The notes beneath the pieces were generated by a model. The model was not told the origin of the DNA. It was given only the letters and a program-made list of their open reading frames with translations, and did not search any database. This document shows, piece by piece, positions 1 through 13,309 of a stretch of 50,536 nt of DNA (position 1 is the stretch's first letter; every line of letters begins with the position of its first letter). Where the stretch lies: contig JAYMTL010000138.1 in the NCBI GenBank assembly GCA_036897445.1, forward strand, positions 1 to 50,536, read 5' to 3'. The DNA is from Pelargonium tetragonum. Taxonomy: Eukaryota; Streptophyta; Magnoliopsida; Geraniales; Geraniaceae. A program made the position numbers and the translations under genes.

Positions 1-3000
1 CAGTACCAACTTCTTCTTTAGAACCAAACTCTAAATCCTCTAATGAAAGTGTAATCTGTATTGCCGGTGAATAACAGAAAAAGAAACTCGGACTTTATAA
101 TGCTAAGATTCGTTTTAACTTGAGAGCAATGATTAAAAAAGCCAAGGCAATCTAATAGAATATACTAGTCAGAGAGAACCCTTCCGCAGCTATGTAAACA
201 AACAGCAAGGAGTACTTTTTCGTAAATATCAAAGTAGCTTTTATTTATACAACTTTTTCCATATAGATCAATATAAGAATTTCAACTTTGGGTAATAAGA
301 GAGAAGTACTCTAGTGAAAGCAGGCCCATATAGCAGACAAAAGTAAGAATTCCTACCTCCCCCCATAAAGAGTTTCCGCTCTCTATACTTCCTGTTACCT
401 CTAACTTAGTAGAAAACTAAAAATTCTTGTTTCGTTCAAATATCTCAACTTTACTTAAAAGCACTTTGCTCAAAAATCAAAAACTGAAACAAAACTCAGC
501 AAATGCTTGTGTACTGTATGTCAGAAAGACTAAGGGAAAAGCCCTAAGTCTAGGGGTTTCCTTATAACCGTAATAAAAAGAGTTATTAAAGAAACTTTAA
601 CTCCAAATAAAAAGTAGAATTCTAAGCTAGAGGGCCTGTATTTTTGTATACCGTAACTCCGGATAGTATATAAGTAAAATAAGAACCCAAAGCAGCCTTG
701 TCTAATAACCTAGCCGACCTCTAATTAGAGATAAGAGATCAAAGCTTGACTTAAGCCTAAGGGATTTTATAAACTTGTGCAAAAACTTTATATTAAGGAT
801 AATATAAAGTTAAGCATACGCCTTCAATGTTCCTTAGAAAAACTAGAGGTACAAGGACCCCTTAGCGGTTGGCGTTCCCTTGTTAAAACTTAGTTAGTGT
901 GTCTTATGTGGTTTGTTCTTTTACTTTATATAACTCCGCCCCGGTTTATCCACTTGATTTGTGATTTTTTGCCCAATAGAAAATAGACAGGCTCATTCTC
1001 TTACTCTTAGACTAGTTTTGCTTTGATCCCGAGCCAGTATAGCCCTAACTCAGTTTACTTGTTTCAGAAAATGCAATAATAAATATGGAGTAGTAATATA
1101 TTCTCTCTCAAAACAAAGGGTTGGTAGATCCTGACACTCATAGGATATATCTGGAACACATAACAAGGTATACTTATACTTATGATAAAAACCTTTCTCA
1201 ACAAGGACTTTTCTTTGCTCTTTGTGTCCTCATTTTTATTTTATTGATAGTACTTTTTTTTTAGAGAAGCCGATTCCTGAGCAAGGATTTCCACTAAGGG
1301 GCCTCTTGTTCCAAGGAGCCTTATTAAGTCATATTATGAATTATGAATATAAAAAAAGCACCGGCCAAGATCCCATAATGAAGGGGGTTTGGTACATTTT
1401 AAAAATGAAATGTGTCATGATGTTTTCCCGATATGCACTAGATTCAAGACACCTTTTTTGATAGACTAAGGAAATAAAGCTATTCTTTTTATATTTATAT
1501 ACGGAGTTAAGGGATCTTTTTCTTATTAAAGTAAGGTAACGAAGTTAAGTTAAGTTAATGCGAAAATTCTTTACATTTGTAGATACTTTTAGAAATTTAC
1601 GGGGGAATATATCTAGCAAAGCTATTTCTTAAGGGGTTCCCTTCGTAAGAGTAATTACTTTTGCAGGGGTTAGATGACACGGACTTCAATATCTATTTAG
1701 TTTCGGTTATTCCTGTTTACTCTATATTAGTATAATACTTTTCAAATCTCTTAATAAAAAATTTTTTTTTTCATTTTCTGATACATAAGGAATACTCCTT
1801 AGTTGATTACTAGGTTTACAAGTATAGTAATATATAATACGAAGATAGGGATAAAGCTGTTAATTCTTATAAGATAAGAAGTGCACGACAGTCTGCATAT
1901 GTTAGAAGTTAAAATACTAAAGTTTTGTACAAATTGTTTTTTTATTAAAAAGTAGTTAAAGCATTTCTACTCTATTTTAGAGAAGGGTCCGAGGTCCAAT
2001 ACCAGACATTAGAATTACTCTTTTTTAGTTGGCGAGTTTCCATATAATCACTCTATAAATTAAACCCGGATATAACGAGGTAAATGCTAAAGCAAGTTTT
2101 TCTATGGAAGTGGTTAAACAAAAGTTAACTTTAGTACTCCTGTGCTTTTACATCTCTTTGTCAATTAAGTAGATTACTTCTTTAAAATACGCAAAAAAGA
2201 ATCGCTACCTATAACTCGAAAAGGACCCGGCCTACCAGGATTTCCTGTCTTAGTGTCCTTAATCTTTTTAAGAGCTCCTTTTGAATAACTATATTCCAAT
2301 AAAGTGCTTTTCCATGGGGCTCTTTAGTTATATAGTACAGGTTGCAAATAGGATCCTGAATACAACTAAATTAGACTTCTACCCAAAATAGACTAAATGG
2401 AGAAGGGGTCCCCTTGACAACAGGGCCTCGAAACCCTTAAAAAAATAAAGACCTAACCTTAATTTCATGAATATGGTGGTTTTTTATCTTCTATGTTTTA
2501 TAGTCTTACTTAACCCAGTTTAATGTCTTTGATCTCTTTCTTATATTATATAGGATTCTTTGTCTCAATAAATTTTATTATACAATTGTTCTTGTTAGTT
2601 AGCTACATTAGAGTATATTTAACTAAAGCTCCCGCGCTCAGTGAGTTTTGGGAGTTAGTTTCTTGGTAAGACTGCCAATCTTAGAGTAAACGCTTTTTAT
2701 ACTTGTAAAGTCAGAAGGGGTAGATAGGACACCTTAGTGTTCTCTGTTCCTACGGGCAAAAGAAATCCTGTACTGAATTCAATGCTTATTTTATAGAATA
2801 AATAACATAGATTTCTACTTAGTAGAGGACACCTTTTTTCGTTATGTATTTGAACTTGCAGCATTAGCTTTACGTTATAAACTTCCTCGCCGGAGCGGTT
2901 TTAACTCTTTACTTACTGAGGCGGTCTCTGCTTTGGCAAAACTGTTTAAGAATCTTAGTATCTGTTTTAGCGTACCTTTGTAATGTAAGATGAGCGCTTT

Positions 3001-5734
3001 TTAATAGTAATCTACACCCACAAGCAATTCTAACCAAGAAGTTGTAGAGAGCCCTAAATTAAGATATTACTCGAGTCAATTAAAATCTAGGGCCTTACTT
3101 TCTTTCATTTTATAGATTATCTATACTCTCCCTCGTTTGATAACAACCCGAAAAAGACTCCAGAGAGAATTAGGCACTAAAATACTCTTTATATCATATC
3201 CCGCTTTTAACGCGCAATAGAGATAGTCGTTGAATTTAGCTATACCTCGAAGTTCCCTAAAACCGAGAATCCAGAAAGATTTTTTGAGTCTCGTAAAAGT
3301 TTTGGTAAAAAAGAAGCTCCTTTATGAACTTAATTTCAAATTTTCCTTCCCCCCTCCTCCTCCTTAGTAATAACAAGTTACGTTTGGAAAAAATCCCTGA
3401 GAGGTAGGGCCCTTTTGAAAGTCTTTACTTTTGGTACTTTATTTAATGCCTCATATCTTAGAGTAAAGGATTAAAGTCTAATGTAAATTCTATGTTGCTT
3501 AATAAAAAGATTCTTTAGTCCAGTAGTAATACTCACTAGCGGTCGCTTGTCAAATTAAGAGCGTCGTTGGTTTCAAATTATAATATATTGGTTAAGTCAA
3601 ATCCACTATTAATCGCAACTCAAAGGGATCTTCGCAAGCTATAAAAGCGGAATCTTTGAGTATAAGATAACGAAAAACTAAATCTAACCAAATTTGTATC
3701 GATACTAAGCGCTTCGCATACAAGCATAATACTTAATCCCGTGTTCATAAAAGAATAAAAGCAAACCTTTTATTCTCTCTAAACTAAAAACTATTAATTG
3801 CTAACAAATTTTTATAGAAAAAGCTAAAAACAGGTATAATGAAGCGTCCGGGAATAATAGGTAGCCCGGGATACTTATAGCTAGAAATAAGTAACACAAG
3901 AAATCTACTGAGTTACTAAACTTACTAAGGGTAATACCAATATCCTAGGATCAGTAAAAAGGTTCCCAGGTTAGCTTATAAGAACAATAGCATAGAGTGA
4001 GTATTATCCAGATCTAAAAATAGAATATGACTGAGTAACCCCAGGTATCCGAGCTTATAAAAACAGCATATCTCAAGTACTAAGCAAGTTTTAATGACTA
4101 TAGTATAAATTTCTTTTCTGTATAGCTATTGCATAAGAGTTACTTTTTCTAAAGTCTTTAGTATCGCTCCGGTATTAAAGTTATTAAAGTAGAGAACCCT
4201 TGCGACTTAAATGAACCTGGAATACTTTTAAGATTTAGTGTATTTTGGCAGGGAGTAATGCCCGGTTGAAGTTAACCCCTAGTTAATATGATCGAGAAGT
4301 TGAGCCTCTTATATGGGGCAATCCGGTTCAACAAAAGAATAAGACTGCCATTTATTCCCTCGCGGAGAGTAAGTCAAAGCTTTGAATTCTGAGAATTTTC
4401 TTAAGTTAATTATTCTCCGGATAACTGCTGCTAACGGGTAACCCTTAATAGGACAAGGCGGCTAAAGTTCTGTATTTCGGCAATTGGGTGGGGCTATATA
4501 ATTGGAGCATTCCTTTAGGGATTTTTCCGGATATGTGCGCCGGGTACTTTATAAGAATTACGAAATTAGTAAATATCCTTGTCTGGGTATCCCCGCTCAA
4601 AAATCACTCTTTTGTAAATACTGTATAATTGTTAGACAAAACGCGTAAAGATTCTATCCTTGTGGAAGCATCTGGCTTTCCTAACTATCCTTTGAACTGA
4701 GGGTTATTAAAAAAATTAAGGAATATACAAAAACTCGATGCCAAATATTTGTGCTTAGCTTCCTTTAAGACTTTCAAGAAACAACAAGTGAAATATTGGA
4801 ATATAAGACTACTTCTTATTATTCTCCTACTTACAAAGTAGGGGCTCACGTTAGAATGACTACGCGCCCGATTCCCTAAAGAAAGGCACTCACACAAGTA
4901 TTCCTATAAGGTATCTTTTTAATTAAAGTAATTCTTTGTATTCTAGACCTTTACTAGTAATTGCTTTCGCTTTCAAAGATTTGTTGGAATGGCCTGTTCT
5001 TGTCCTCCCTTTTCTATCTATAGGGTATTCCTTTAGGTTTTATAGAATTTTCTATATCCTTACTTGCTATATTACAATAAGTAAACCCCTTTTGTCTAGC
5101 AACTATAAAGTAGATTGAGTTTTATACTAAGTTAGAACCGGTGTTTTAATTTAATATAGCATTAAGTAATAGAGTCAAAAGTATATGCTGGAAACCTCGT
5201 TATTGAGCGGGATAACTTATAGCATACGGAGGGCCCTTAATCTTAGTTTTTATAGTTAAGTTTGTCTACCTTTTGTGATATCCTACTTTAATACTTAAAA
5301 ACACATGTTGATATAACGTAAGTTTCTTTCTCGTTGTAAAAGTGTTTTGGGGAATAATAGGGGCCCTCACTTAGGCAAGGATCCTTAATTTTTCTTCTGA
5401 CGGTAGGGTATACCTGTTTTAAAACTCTTTTTATAATCCTTTTGTAAATAATTTAAAGCATTGCCTAACTCTCAGATAGATAAAAGAAGCCAGATAAATA
5501 TCAAGTCCTTTTGAAAATTGAATCATAGCAGCTGACGAACGAGGTAAATCCCAGGATAATTTAACATGAATGTTATACTTAATTCGTAGTTTAGGCGCAG
5601 AGCGTCTGGAGTTTTTACGTTAGAGTAGAATTCGGTTTTTAGTTTAGGAGTCTAGTGGAATTTTTAGTACCCGACCTATAGGGGAGGAAGGGAAAGGCTA
5701 TAGAGTCTTTTAGATAGAACAGGAATTATAACCA
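1..5734. other. gene-empty AT-rich stretch
   Basis: I see no gene, RNA or clear repeat here. Stops are frequent in all frames and the few open stretches are of chance length. TpA is common and CpA/TpG scarce: the line at 1501-1560 has about 8 TpA and 1 CpA+TpG. Small sequence features are a run of six A then ten T at 1756-1771, and a polypyrimidine tract with six consecutive C at 3341-3364. The dispersed 15-base motif found elsewhere in the window is absent from this stretch. Confidence 0.6.
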
Positions 5735-5900
5735 TACCAACAACAAGAAAACAGACTTCAACTAATCTACTTCTTACCGGTTTTGGAATATCTGCTTACT
5801 CTTCATAGCTGCCTCAGCCTTCAGAGCCTTGCTCCCTATATTAGACTTTCTAAGGCTCTCAAGAGTTTCCCTTATAAACATCCAAGATTAGAAAACTCCT
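5735..5900. repeat. decayed repeat family R1, copy a
   Basis: This segment shares ordered blocks with 13520-13656 (the words CTCTTCAT, ATAGCTGCCTCAG and CTTCAGAGCCTT, then a block ending TTAGACTTT and CTCTCAA). Its first part matches 9330-9410 around AGACTTCAACT. Many differences from copy c are transitions, including CpA/TpA-type changes (TATATTA against TACATTA; TTGCT against TTACT), as RIP would give. Copy c also carries about 30 extra bases. The element class is unknown, no terminal repeats are visible and the boundaries are approximate. Confidence 0.5.
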
Positions 5901-8339
5901 AGAATACCCCTTTCCTTACTATAAGAGCTTCCCCTGTTACAAAAACCTTGATTTTACAGATCCCAAAAAAGGGAATCCCTTGCGATAAACTTGAAATCCC
6001 TACCTAAAGGATCTCTTTCTTACTACGAGTAGAGACTACGAGGAAGCCTTCCCTTTATATTTTTATCGGATATTCTAGTAGCCCAAAACTTCATAGTAAA
6101 ACTAGCCTTGTCTTGTAAAACTTATATAAATCTAGACTAGGTTTCTCCCTTTTGCATTTGAAACTTTTCTTGCTCGGATTCTTAACTTATATACTTATTT
6201 ATGAAACCTCCTTATGATACCTACCCCCTTAGTCTGTACAAAAATCTCAATAACCAGGGCTTTTTCTTATTAGTAGCTACTTTATTCCCGTATTTTAGAT
6301 ACCAAAGCCGAAGCTTCTTTTTCCTGTAGCCTTACAATTACCTTTATGGAAACACATAGGAGCTAACTGAAAAGAGTACCCGAGACGGAGAGGAGTAAGC
6401 CCCCTTGTTGGGCTTAAATAGAGTATTTCCATAACCCAGGTTTTTTAGACTTTGACTTTATTCAGAATCCATTTCCCCTACAGCTCTATACCCCCGTTAA
6501 CTAGGATAACCTAGAAGTAAGAACCAAAAGATCTTAAAGAAACCAAACCCCTTGATACAGCTATATACTTAATTATATAATCTTAAAAAAGCTTTATGTC
6601 ATAATTGACTTTGTCAGTTACAATTAGAGGGCACTCTATAACGGAAAGACCCTAGTTTTCAATACCCATATGCTAGTTAAAATGCAGCTTAAAAGGGGAA
6701 TTCCCGTAGTACAGGTTACCTAAATCTAAGGATTGTTAAGTGTAAATTACTGCGCCTATAATCTCGGGTTCGACAACACCTCTTTATTAGTTTATTGCTT
6801 TCAGTAGTTAGCCTTATCGGTCTATAAGAGTCTAATTATAGCACAAGTTTCACGACTAGGGGTTCTATAGAGAGATTAAGCCCTCAAATTTCCCACCCTA
6901 GCTCTTGTATTGAACATATTTGCAAGCTCCGATAACCCCTTTGTCTAGGGCTCCTTATACTGTAATTTGAATTTGGGAAATTTGTGTTATCCTAATTAAG
7001 GTACTTGAAAGTTTTATAGTCTAAACCTAATGAAATACTATACTTTATACCAGGACCCCCCTTAAAAAGGAGTTTTTTGTAGAGGCCTTTCCTATGGAGC
7101 AACTCTAGAGCCTTTTTAAGAGCTATAACCTTCGTATTCACTTGTTACTGTATCCCTACCCCGTCATTCTTCATAACGGTTATACTCTCACTCCGGATCT
7201 TACCCCTCTAAATAACTAGAGCTATACCTGCCTCTCGCGTTTGTTAAGCAAATATTACTAGTATTGTAGCTACTCTTGTAAGGAAATAGACTCCCCTTTT
7301 AGTGTCTTAGTTATTACAATGAATTTAGTATAATACATAGTAATAGAAATAGTAAGTCTTTTGTTCAGATTAGGTAAGAATAAAAAAGCAACCTTGATCA
7401 GTAAAAACCTGCCGATGTTTACTTAGTTATAAAATTTCAATCTATAACCCCTCCTTTTCTAAAGCTCCCGTAGGAATTTGGTAACAAGGAGAAACCCACT
7501 CGTGCAAAAAAGGCAGTGTGCCCCGTTCTTTAGAAAAAAAGGACTTTCTTGGAAGTTTCTTGACTAGCGCTCTTTATACCCTATTTTTTTGAAAAGCTCG
7601 CTTTAAAAAGCAGCAGTTGGAATTTCAAAGGTTTACGCTTTTTTGTTATTGCTGCACCATTACTAGGATTCTCAAAACTTAAGGAAGAGCGGAGGACTAC
7701 CCTTTACTTTGTTTATTGGCTTACTTTTTAGACTTAATGTACTAATTGCTGCCAGACTTCTAAGAAAGATATTGCTTATAACAGCTATACTCTTATTACT
7801 CTTCTAATAGGATAGACCTGTATTCTAAGCCATAACTAGACCCCTTGTAGACTGGAGTTACTATAAGCTTTAAGCTTTGTACTGCGCTAGCCTGACACTT
7901 ATTGTATGTATTAACTATCTGGAATATGAAACACAAAGCTTTAATTCAAAATTCCGGAGTAAATAATTAAGGATTCTTCACATTTAATTTAAGGAAAGAC
8001 TTCCCAGAAAAAGTACTCAGAATAAAAAATTTTATTAGAACATTGTAAGAACCCCCTAGAAAAGCATTTACGCGCACTAAAAAACTTTTTTGTATATCTG
8101 AGTGCCATATTTACTGGGGTTTAAAACCGCCTCCTTTTTGTTAATTCCTAAAAACTTCTTTTTGTATTTGACTTTAAGGGTTCATTACAGGGTTGTTAAG
8201 GACTTACCTCATACTCTAAAGAAACTTTAACAGACCTAGAAAACGAGCTATCTATTAACGGAGCTTCCCTAGGTATGGCCTATTTGCTAACTAACAGCAT
8301 AAGGAATGAACCCTTTTGTATAATACTTTAGCGATTGTC
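5901..8339. other. gene-empty AT-rich stretch
   Basis: I can support no gene, RNA or repeat here. There are many short GGG/CCC patches in an A/T background and stops in all frames. The texture is the same RIP-like one as elsewhere: the line at 6001-6060 contains no CpA or TpG at all. Confidence 0.6.
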
Positions 8340-8484
8340 TTACTAAATAAAGTATATTACTCCAAGTCCTTGTTGCAGTACTCTCCCTCTTATTATAACC
8401 CATAGCCCTCCTATTCTTACGGGCTATTCCTATCCTAGTAAGGATATGTATAGGGGCCGGGAGGAGCTAGTTAGTATACACTAC

Positions 8485-8715
8485 TCGTATTGTAATAGGG
8501 ATTGTAAGGAAGTTTCTTACTAGTAGAATAGAGTGGAGATTTTCTAGTTATTGTTAGTATTCTATTATATAGGCAGTTAATTAAGTACGTAATAGATAGC
8601 CATGTTAATGTGGATCCTTCGTGCACTCTGTAGTTATTAACACGGGAGGATTGAAACCTAGAGAGATTGGTAATACATTACTCTTACCGACTGAAGGATA
8701 CCAAAGGAGGTGAAT
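8485..8715. repeat. decayed repeat family R2, copy a
   Basis: Two blocks occur in the same order and strand as in 13310-13476. The first is AAGGAAGTTTCTTA here and AAGAAAGTTTCTTA there. About 180 bases later comes TTACCGACTGAAGGATACC, matched by TTACCGACCGAAGGGTACC in copy b, whose spacing is about 136 bases. In copy b the second block runs directly into the dispersed motif AGGTAATGTAATTAA. Here the corresponding place reads AAAGGAGGTG and, after a short insertion, TAATTAA. The sequence before this (8340-8485) has the same C/T-rich texture and may belong to it. The element class is unknown. Confidence 0.5.
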
Positions 8716-9329
8716 CCCAGCAGTAATTAAATTATAGATACACTCACTTACGCTAGACCAAGACCGACCGTAAAACCCCTTTCTTTATACTCGCGGGAAA
8801 TGCCTTGACAGCCCTTGTCTTACTACTCCCATACCCGGAAACTTGACCCTCTGCTTATTCAGAATACCTAGTTTATCTAAGGCTGGACCCCTTATTTGAG
8901 CTTTACTTGTTGTAACTGCCCTTTGTCCTCTCATTTTCTTAGTCAAAGCCATAAACCCTTGCTCCGACCTACAAAACAAAAAGGAACCGGTCTTTAGCTG
9001 TATCTTAGAACTATAATAGCTATAAGAGATAGTCTAAAATGAAAGACTTTCATTCAATAAAAGGAATCCGGATAACAAAACTATAATGATTACAATACAG
9101 GGATCCTTTTGTACGGCCGTTTCCTTGCCCTAAAACATGAATATACCTCTTATTAAAAATTTTTAGGGGTGTTTATTGTTTCTTATTCTAGTTATAGGAA
9201 TGTACAAGTTATGAAATAAGAGTTTAATAGATTATAGGCAGTCTTACTAAGGATAATCCCTCCTGTAATAACTTCCCCGGATTTCTCAGTTCAGTAGGGA
9301 GGAAGCCTTACAACGTATCGGTCTAGTTA
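8716..9329. other. intergenic stretch with a less-decayed patch
   Basis: No gene is recognised. Around 8755-8990 the sequence keeps more CpA/TpG than its surroundings (7 in the line at 8881-8940), and a 64-codon frame on the minus strand (8979-8785) stays open. Its protein matches no family I know and is of chance length for this composition, so I do not call it a gene. The patch begins just after R2 copy a and could be part of the same element or a younger insertion. Confidence 0.4.
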
Positions 9330-9410
9330 ACCTTACACTATAACACCAAACAGCAAACAAAAAAAGACTTCAACTTGCTTTCTCCTTTTTGAAATAGCCT
9401 TCTTCAGAGC
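9330..9410. repeat. decayed repeat family R1, copy b (partial)
   Basis: This corresponds to the first half of copy a. An ACCAA/CAA-rich block is followed by AGACTTCAACT, then a T-rich stretch and GAAATA, then GCCTTC and CAGAGC. Similarity to 5740-5840 is patchy, with small gaps. Only about 80 bases can be followed, so this is the weakest of the three R1 copies. Confidence 0.35.
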
Positions 9411-9974
9411 TTTAAAACTTTAGCTTCTTAGTTTTTAACTAACATCTTTTTATTCTTCATGACTTACTTATTTTGCATGACTCGTTTGTTCTGCATACCT
9501 CTCTTATTAGTCTTTTTGTAGCTAGACTTTTATAAAATAGATACCTAGCCTAGATAACCTATAGTTCGTGTATTGGAGCTATTAGAGTATACATAAGGGA
9601 ATTAATATATTATAGATAGGTAATTAAGAATAGGTTTTTATCATATTTAATAGAAGACCCGTATAATAAGTCAAAATAATAGAGAGTTCCTTTGTTTTAG
9701 AGTAATATATTTTTAGCTCTTATTCCTTCTTCATTCCTAAGCCCTATTAAAAACAAGTAGAACAGGAAACTGTGCATTTGCCTTGGCTAATTACCCTGGA
9801 GTTTAGTACTTCTCATTGTATTAATTGTAATTGTATTAGATGTTCTTTTACTATTCCTCCTGCTTTATTTGCTTTTATCGTTTAAGAGGGTAGAGTCTTG
9901 TAGTACATAGATGGACCAGAGCCTAGTGAGGGAGGTTCAGGCAGAAGAGTATTTTGCTTGTGTATAGATACACT
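9411..9974. other. gene-empty AT-rich stretch
   Basis: I see nothing that can be named. It is A/T-rich, has stops in all frames, and contains no motif copy. Confidence 0.55.
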
Positions 9975-10358
9975 ATGATACCCACTTTTCTTTTTCTTTT
10001 GTTTCTGCTTGCTTGCCTTTCTTTCTTTTTATGAGTTAGAGTGAGAACTAGCGCAGCTAGGAGAAGATTCCCTATTAGAGCTTGACCTTTACCTGTATTC
10101 CCTTTATAGCTAGTGTCTTTCCTGTTAGAGCTTGATTTATTGTATTATACTTAGTAGTAGAGGTATGCAATATATTCAATATATTTTAATATTTTAGAGT
10201 TTGTTTATTAGATTGTACATATACTACATCCCCAGCAACAGCTAATTTTTCTCCTACTGACTTAGATTCCTTGCTGCATGTTTCCTTTGTTTCTTCTTCT
10301 TACCTAGACCTGGATTCTTTTGATTTACTTCTTCATTTTGAATTTGTTTGACTTTTTC
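9975..10358. other. pyrimidine-rich tract with a 50-base direct repeat
   Basis: The plus strand is strongly T/C-rich from about 9980 to 10030 and from about 10230 to 10358, and the tract ends at a copy of the dispersed motif. Inside it TTAGAGCTTGA occurs at 10075-10085 and again at 10125-10135, exactly 50 bases apart. The bases just outside are similar and differ by transitions (CCTA/CCTG before, CCTTT/TTTAT after). The unit occurs only twice. The plus-strand frame through the motif stays fairly open, but not beyond chance for T-rich DNA. Confidence 0.4.
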
Positions 10359-10373
10359 TTAATTACATTACCT
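10359..10373 (-). repeat. dispersed 15-base motif, copy 1
   Basis: Read on the minus strand this is AGGTAATGTAATTAA, preceded by AAG and followed by GAAAAAG, which makes it most like the copies at 24282 and 29318. It lies at the end of a pyrimidine-rich tract. The function is unknown. Confidence 0.7.
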
Positions 10374-10390
10374 CTTTCTTTATTCGGTAA

Positions 10391-13299
10391 AGAGAACTTC
10401 TATATTTTTACAAAAACTCCCTATAACCCTTCATTTTACAGGGAAACACAAGGAGTTTTCATCAAGGAACCCTTTAGATAACCCTTCTTTTCCAAAGCTT
10501 TGAAAAAGCGGGTCCTACTTAATTCGACTTCATTTTATGTACTAGCTAGGGCGCCCTATTCCACCCATACCCAATCTCTACGATATTCCGCGTTTAGTTT
10601 TAATGTCCTCCTTTAAAACCATACTCTATGTCTCTAGCTGAAAGTGGAGTGACTTGAAGATAAGGAAAGCTCTCTGAATAATAGGAGGAACCCTTACCCG
10701 AATGAACTAAAAATCCAGTACTGAAATGAAAATAAAAATATGGGACTCCCCCTCTAAATTTCTTATAGATTCTCGACTTTCATGACATTCTAAGGAACCC
10801 CATACAAATACAAATTCTTAGGACAATCTTAAACAACAAAACCTACCTCGGGATTCAAATCACTTAAATAAAGGAATTGTAAATCTCAAGCTTTACCTGC
10901 AATCTTGAAACCAAGAAGAGCTCTTTATTAGCTGACTACATTTCACTTTTTTAACATTCAGTAGATCAGAGTCATTTTAAAAGTGTGCCTTTTGGTTCGA
11001 ATCAAATTTCTTGTTTGGAATAGTCGGCACCCTAAGCTTTAGCTTGCACTTCTAATTTAGATAGCTACATTATACTATAAAATTTCTTCCTCGGAGGGAT
11101 CCTTAGCAATTTTCTCTTTTCGCAAAAGAATCCGTAATAAAGGGTATTTTATACGCTGTAACCAATAAGTCAAAGGGTAAAGCTAATCACAACTCTGCCA
11201 AACAGTCAAAAAATCCTCGACCAGATACTTAGTATTTAGATCAACTAAATCATAAGGAAAGTTTTAACAAGAAATCCTGACTAATACCTGAAGTGATGCT
11301 ATTTATTTACCGAGTATTTTCTATTAACCCCTTTTTCTTCCAATTATTTTATGCTAGTCCAAACTGGTAAGTCCTTCTAAAACTAGGGTTAAAATAAGGG
11401 ATACAGCGGATTACTATCTCAAAGGCAGAATTTTGAAGTTAAGAGACTCAAAAAAGAAATTTACCGGGTAGTAGGAAAAGCTGTAATGTATACATGCACA
11501 GATATACACACCAGCTATTGACTTTGACTTACTTTATTGACTTAACTTGCTTTGCTTACGCCTGTTTCTTCTCTTAGGGGTTCATATAGTATATAGTAAA
11601 GGGGCTCGTTACGTCCTTAGGATAAAAGAAGTTCTTTCTTAGGGATTTAAATCAAGAGGCTCACTATTTTATGCTGCGTTAATAAATTTGTATAAGTTCC
11701 TTAGGGGAGTTTATTTGGTAGGAGCAAGTCAAAAAATTCCCTTGGAACGCTTACCTAAACTAACACCGAGGGAATTCTATTAGAAAAGTCTAACTATCCA
11801 GATAACTTAAAAGCCTATTTTTATTTGCTTCCAATACTCATCTTTATATAGTAGGATATAGGAGCTAGAACGTGCCATTTTCTCTCTAATTTCTTAGAGG
11901 CGCTCTTTACCCTTTACTTTTTAAAGAAGATTTTTTATCTTTCTTTTTTCTATACCTCAAGGGTTGCCCCTTACTCAAAAACTTTGAAATTCCTCTCAAT
12001 CTTGAGAAACGGGATAGGGAAAGCGCCCCAAAATTCCCGTACCTATTCCAGGGAGAGCTGTGGGGGTCAAAAGGAAGAACTCCGATTTAGCTTTTTAGAC
12101 TGTATTCCCAGGGCTTAATCGACAGAGAGTTGGGTAGAGAAGACTAAAGCTCCAGAAGACTGAGAAAGTTATAGCTTAGAGTAAGGGACGTGGGTATATA
12201 TATAAACTAAGAAAAGTAGAGGTATTACATGTATGACTAAGAAGAAGCTTGTAGTTCTGAATAAGATTATGATACAGATGCGAAGTCTCGCCAGGAAAAC
12301 CTATCCCTTAGCGAATTACAAGGAATATAGAAAGGGGTATCTTGATTTGTTATTGCTTATCAAATTGTGTATAGACGCACTCATTTAATTATACTAAAAA
12401 AATTATACGCTCGCGAGGTACAAAACTACAAAAACAGGGAATGATGAAAATTGCTTGCTTAAGCTTAAATAGAAGGAATTCCCTCTATATGATATGCACA
12501 GTAACTCCACCTTCCCTTCCTCCGAAAACCCGAAATGTAACTGACCTAACCCCGAAGAAGCTCCTCCCTTTCCAAATCTTTTATCTGGTAAAGCAAAAGT
12601 TAATTGTATCAGATGGCGCGGGTTCGAATAGTCTTTACAGTTCCCTTGGTTAAAGTCTTCCTGAAACAGAAGTGAGGTTGGCTATCTTCCTCAGTTAACG
12701 GACCTGGTAATATACACCCTTCCTCTATTCTACGATATTCTTTTAAAAGTTACTAGGGGACTATCCTAAAAAGCAAATCTACTCCCGAAAGGGGATTATG
12801 ATACAATCATAATCTAGGGTTATTACTATACTTTTAATTACCGGAGAGAGTACCCCAGCCCAGAATATATGACAGAACTCCTAGAGCCTCCGAGTTAAAT
12901 ACTTACGTAATATCTTTTTAAGGGTGTAGACTTAAGAAGTTACTTTGGACCCATAGAGTTCTTGACTATCCTGTTAGAAGCCTTTTTACTTTTTAAAACC
13001 TGCTTTGATCGAGGCCATGGCCCGTTTAGATACCTATTCTTTCTTATCTTTCTTAAAACTTCGTATTATAAAAAGGACAAGAATCTGAAGAGAACTCCGG
13101 CATATTCTAAATTTAGGAATTTCCTATTTATCTGTACTTCTGATAGGCACTCTTACCCCTCTTATTACCTGCTTTCATACTATCTTACTTGGTCTTTAAA
13201 ATACTGTAGCTTTGTTGTTAGTCTTTGTACTACTCCTGAAGCTATAATACTTGTATTAGTCTTCTTCTTGTAGCCTATATTTATTGTAGCTATACCTAT
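10391..13299. other. gene-empty AT-rich stretch
   Basis: No gene is supported. A locally GC-richer patch lies at about 11960-12090 (the line at 12001 is about 53% GC). The longest start-to-stop frame of the window (12962-13273, 103 codons, TTG start) falls here. Its product is rich in Phe, Leu, Tyr and Ser with no family signature, which is what T-rich non-coding DNA gives. A tRNA-like fragment at 12580-12640 is listed separately. Confidence 0.55.
12580..12640 (+). pseudogene. tRNA-like fragment (possible tRNA-His relic)
   Basis: TCTGGTAAAGCA resembles the 3' side of a D-arm, and GCGGGTTCGAAT resembles the 5' side of a T-arm with its B-box. The distance from the D-loop GG (12587) to the base before TTCGA (12622) is 35, exactly the canonical tRNA spacing. 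ATGGCGCGGGTTC recalls organellar tRNA-His as I remember it. The 5' D-stem, the anticodon stem and the 3' half of the T-stem do not pair, so this is at best a decayed relic and could be chance. Confidence 0.25.
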
Positions 13300-13309
13300 A
13301 CCTGTGCTC

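Noticed and set aside
8785-8979. 64-codon minus-strand frame with plausible composition
   Set aside because: No family match and no neighbouring exon, and such a length is expected by chance. I mention it only as part of a less-decayed patch.
12962-13273. Longest reading frame in the window, 103 codons
   Set aside because: It starts at TTG, is rich in Phe, Leu, Tyr and Ser as T-rich non-coding DNA would be, and shows no family signature or gene context.
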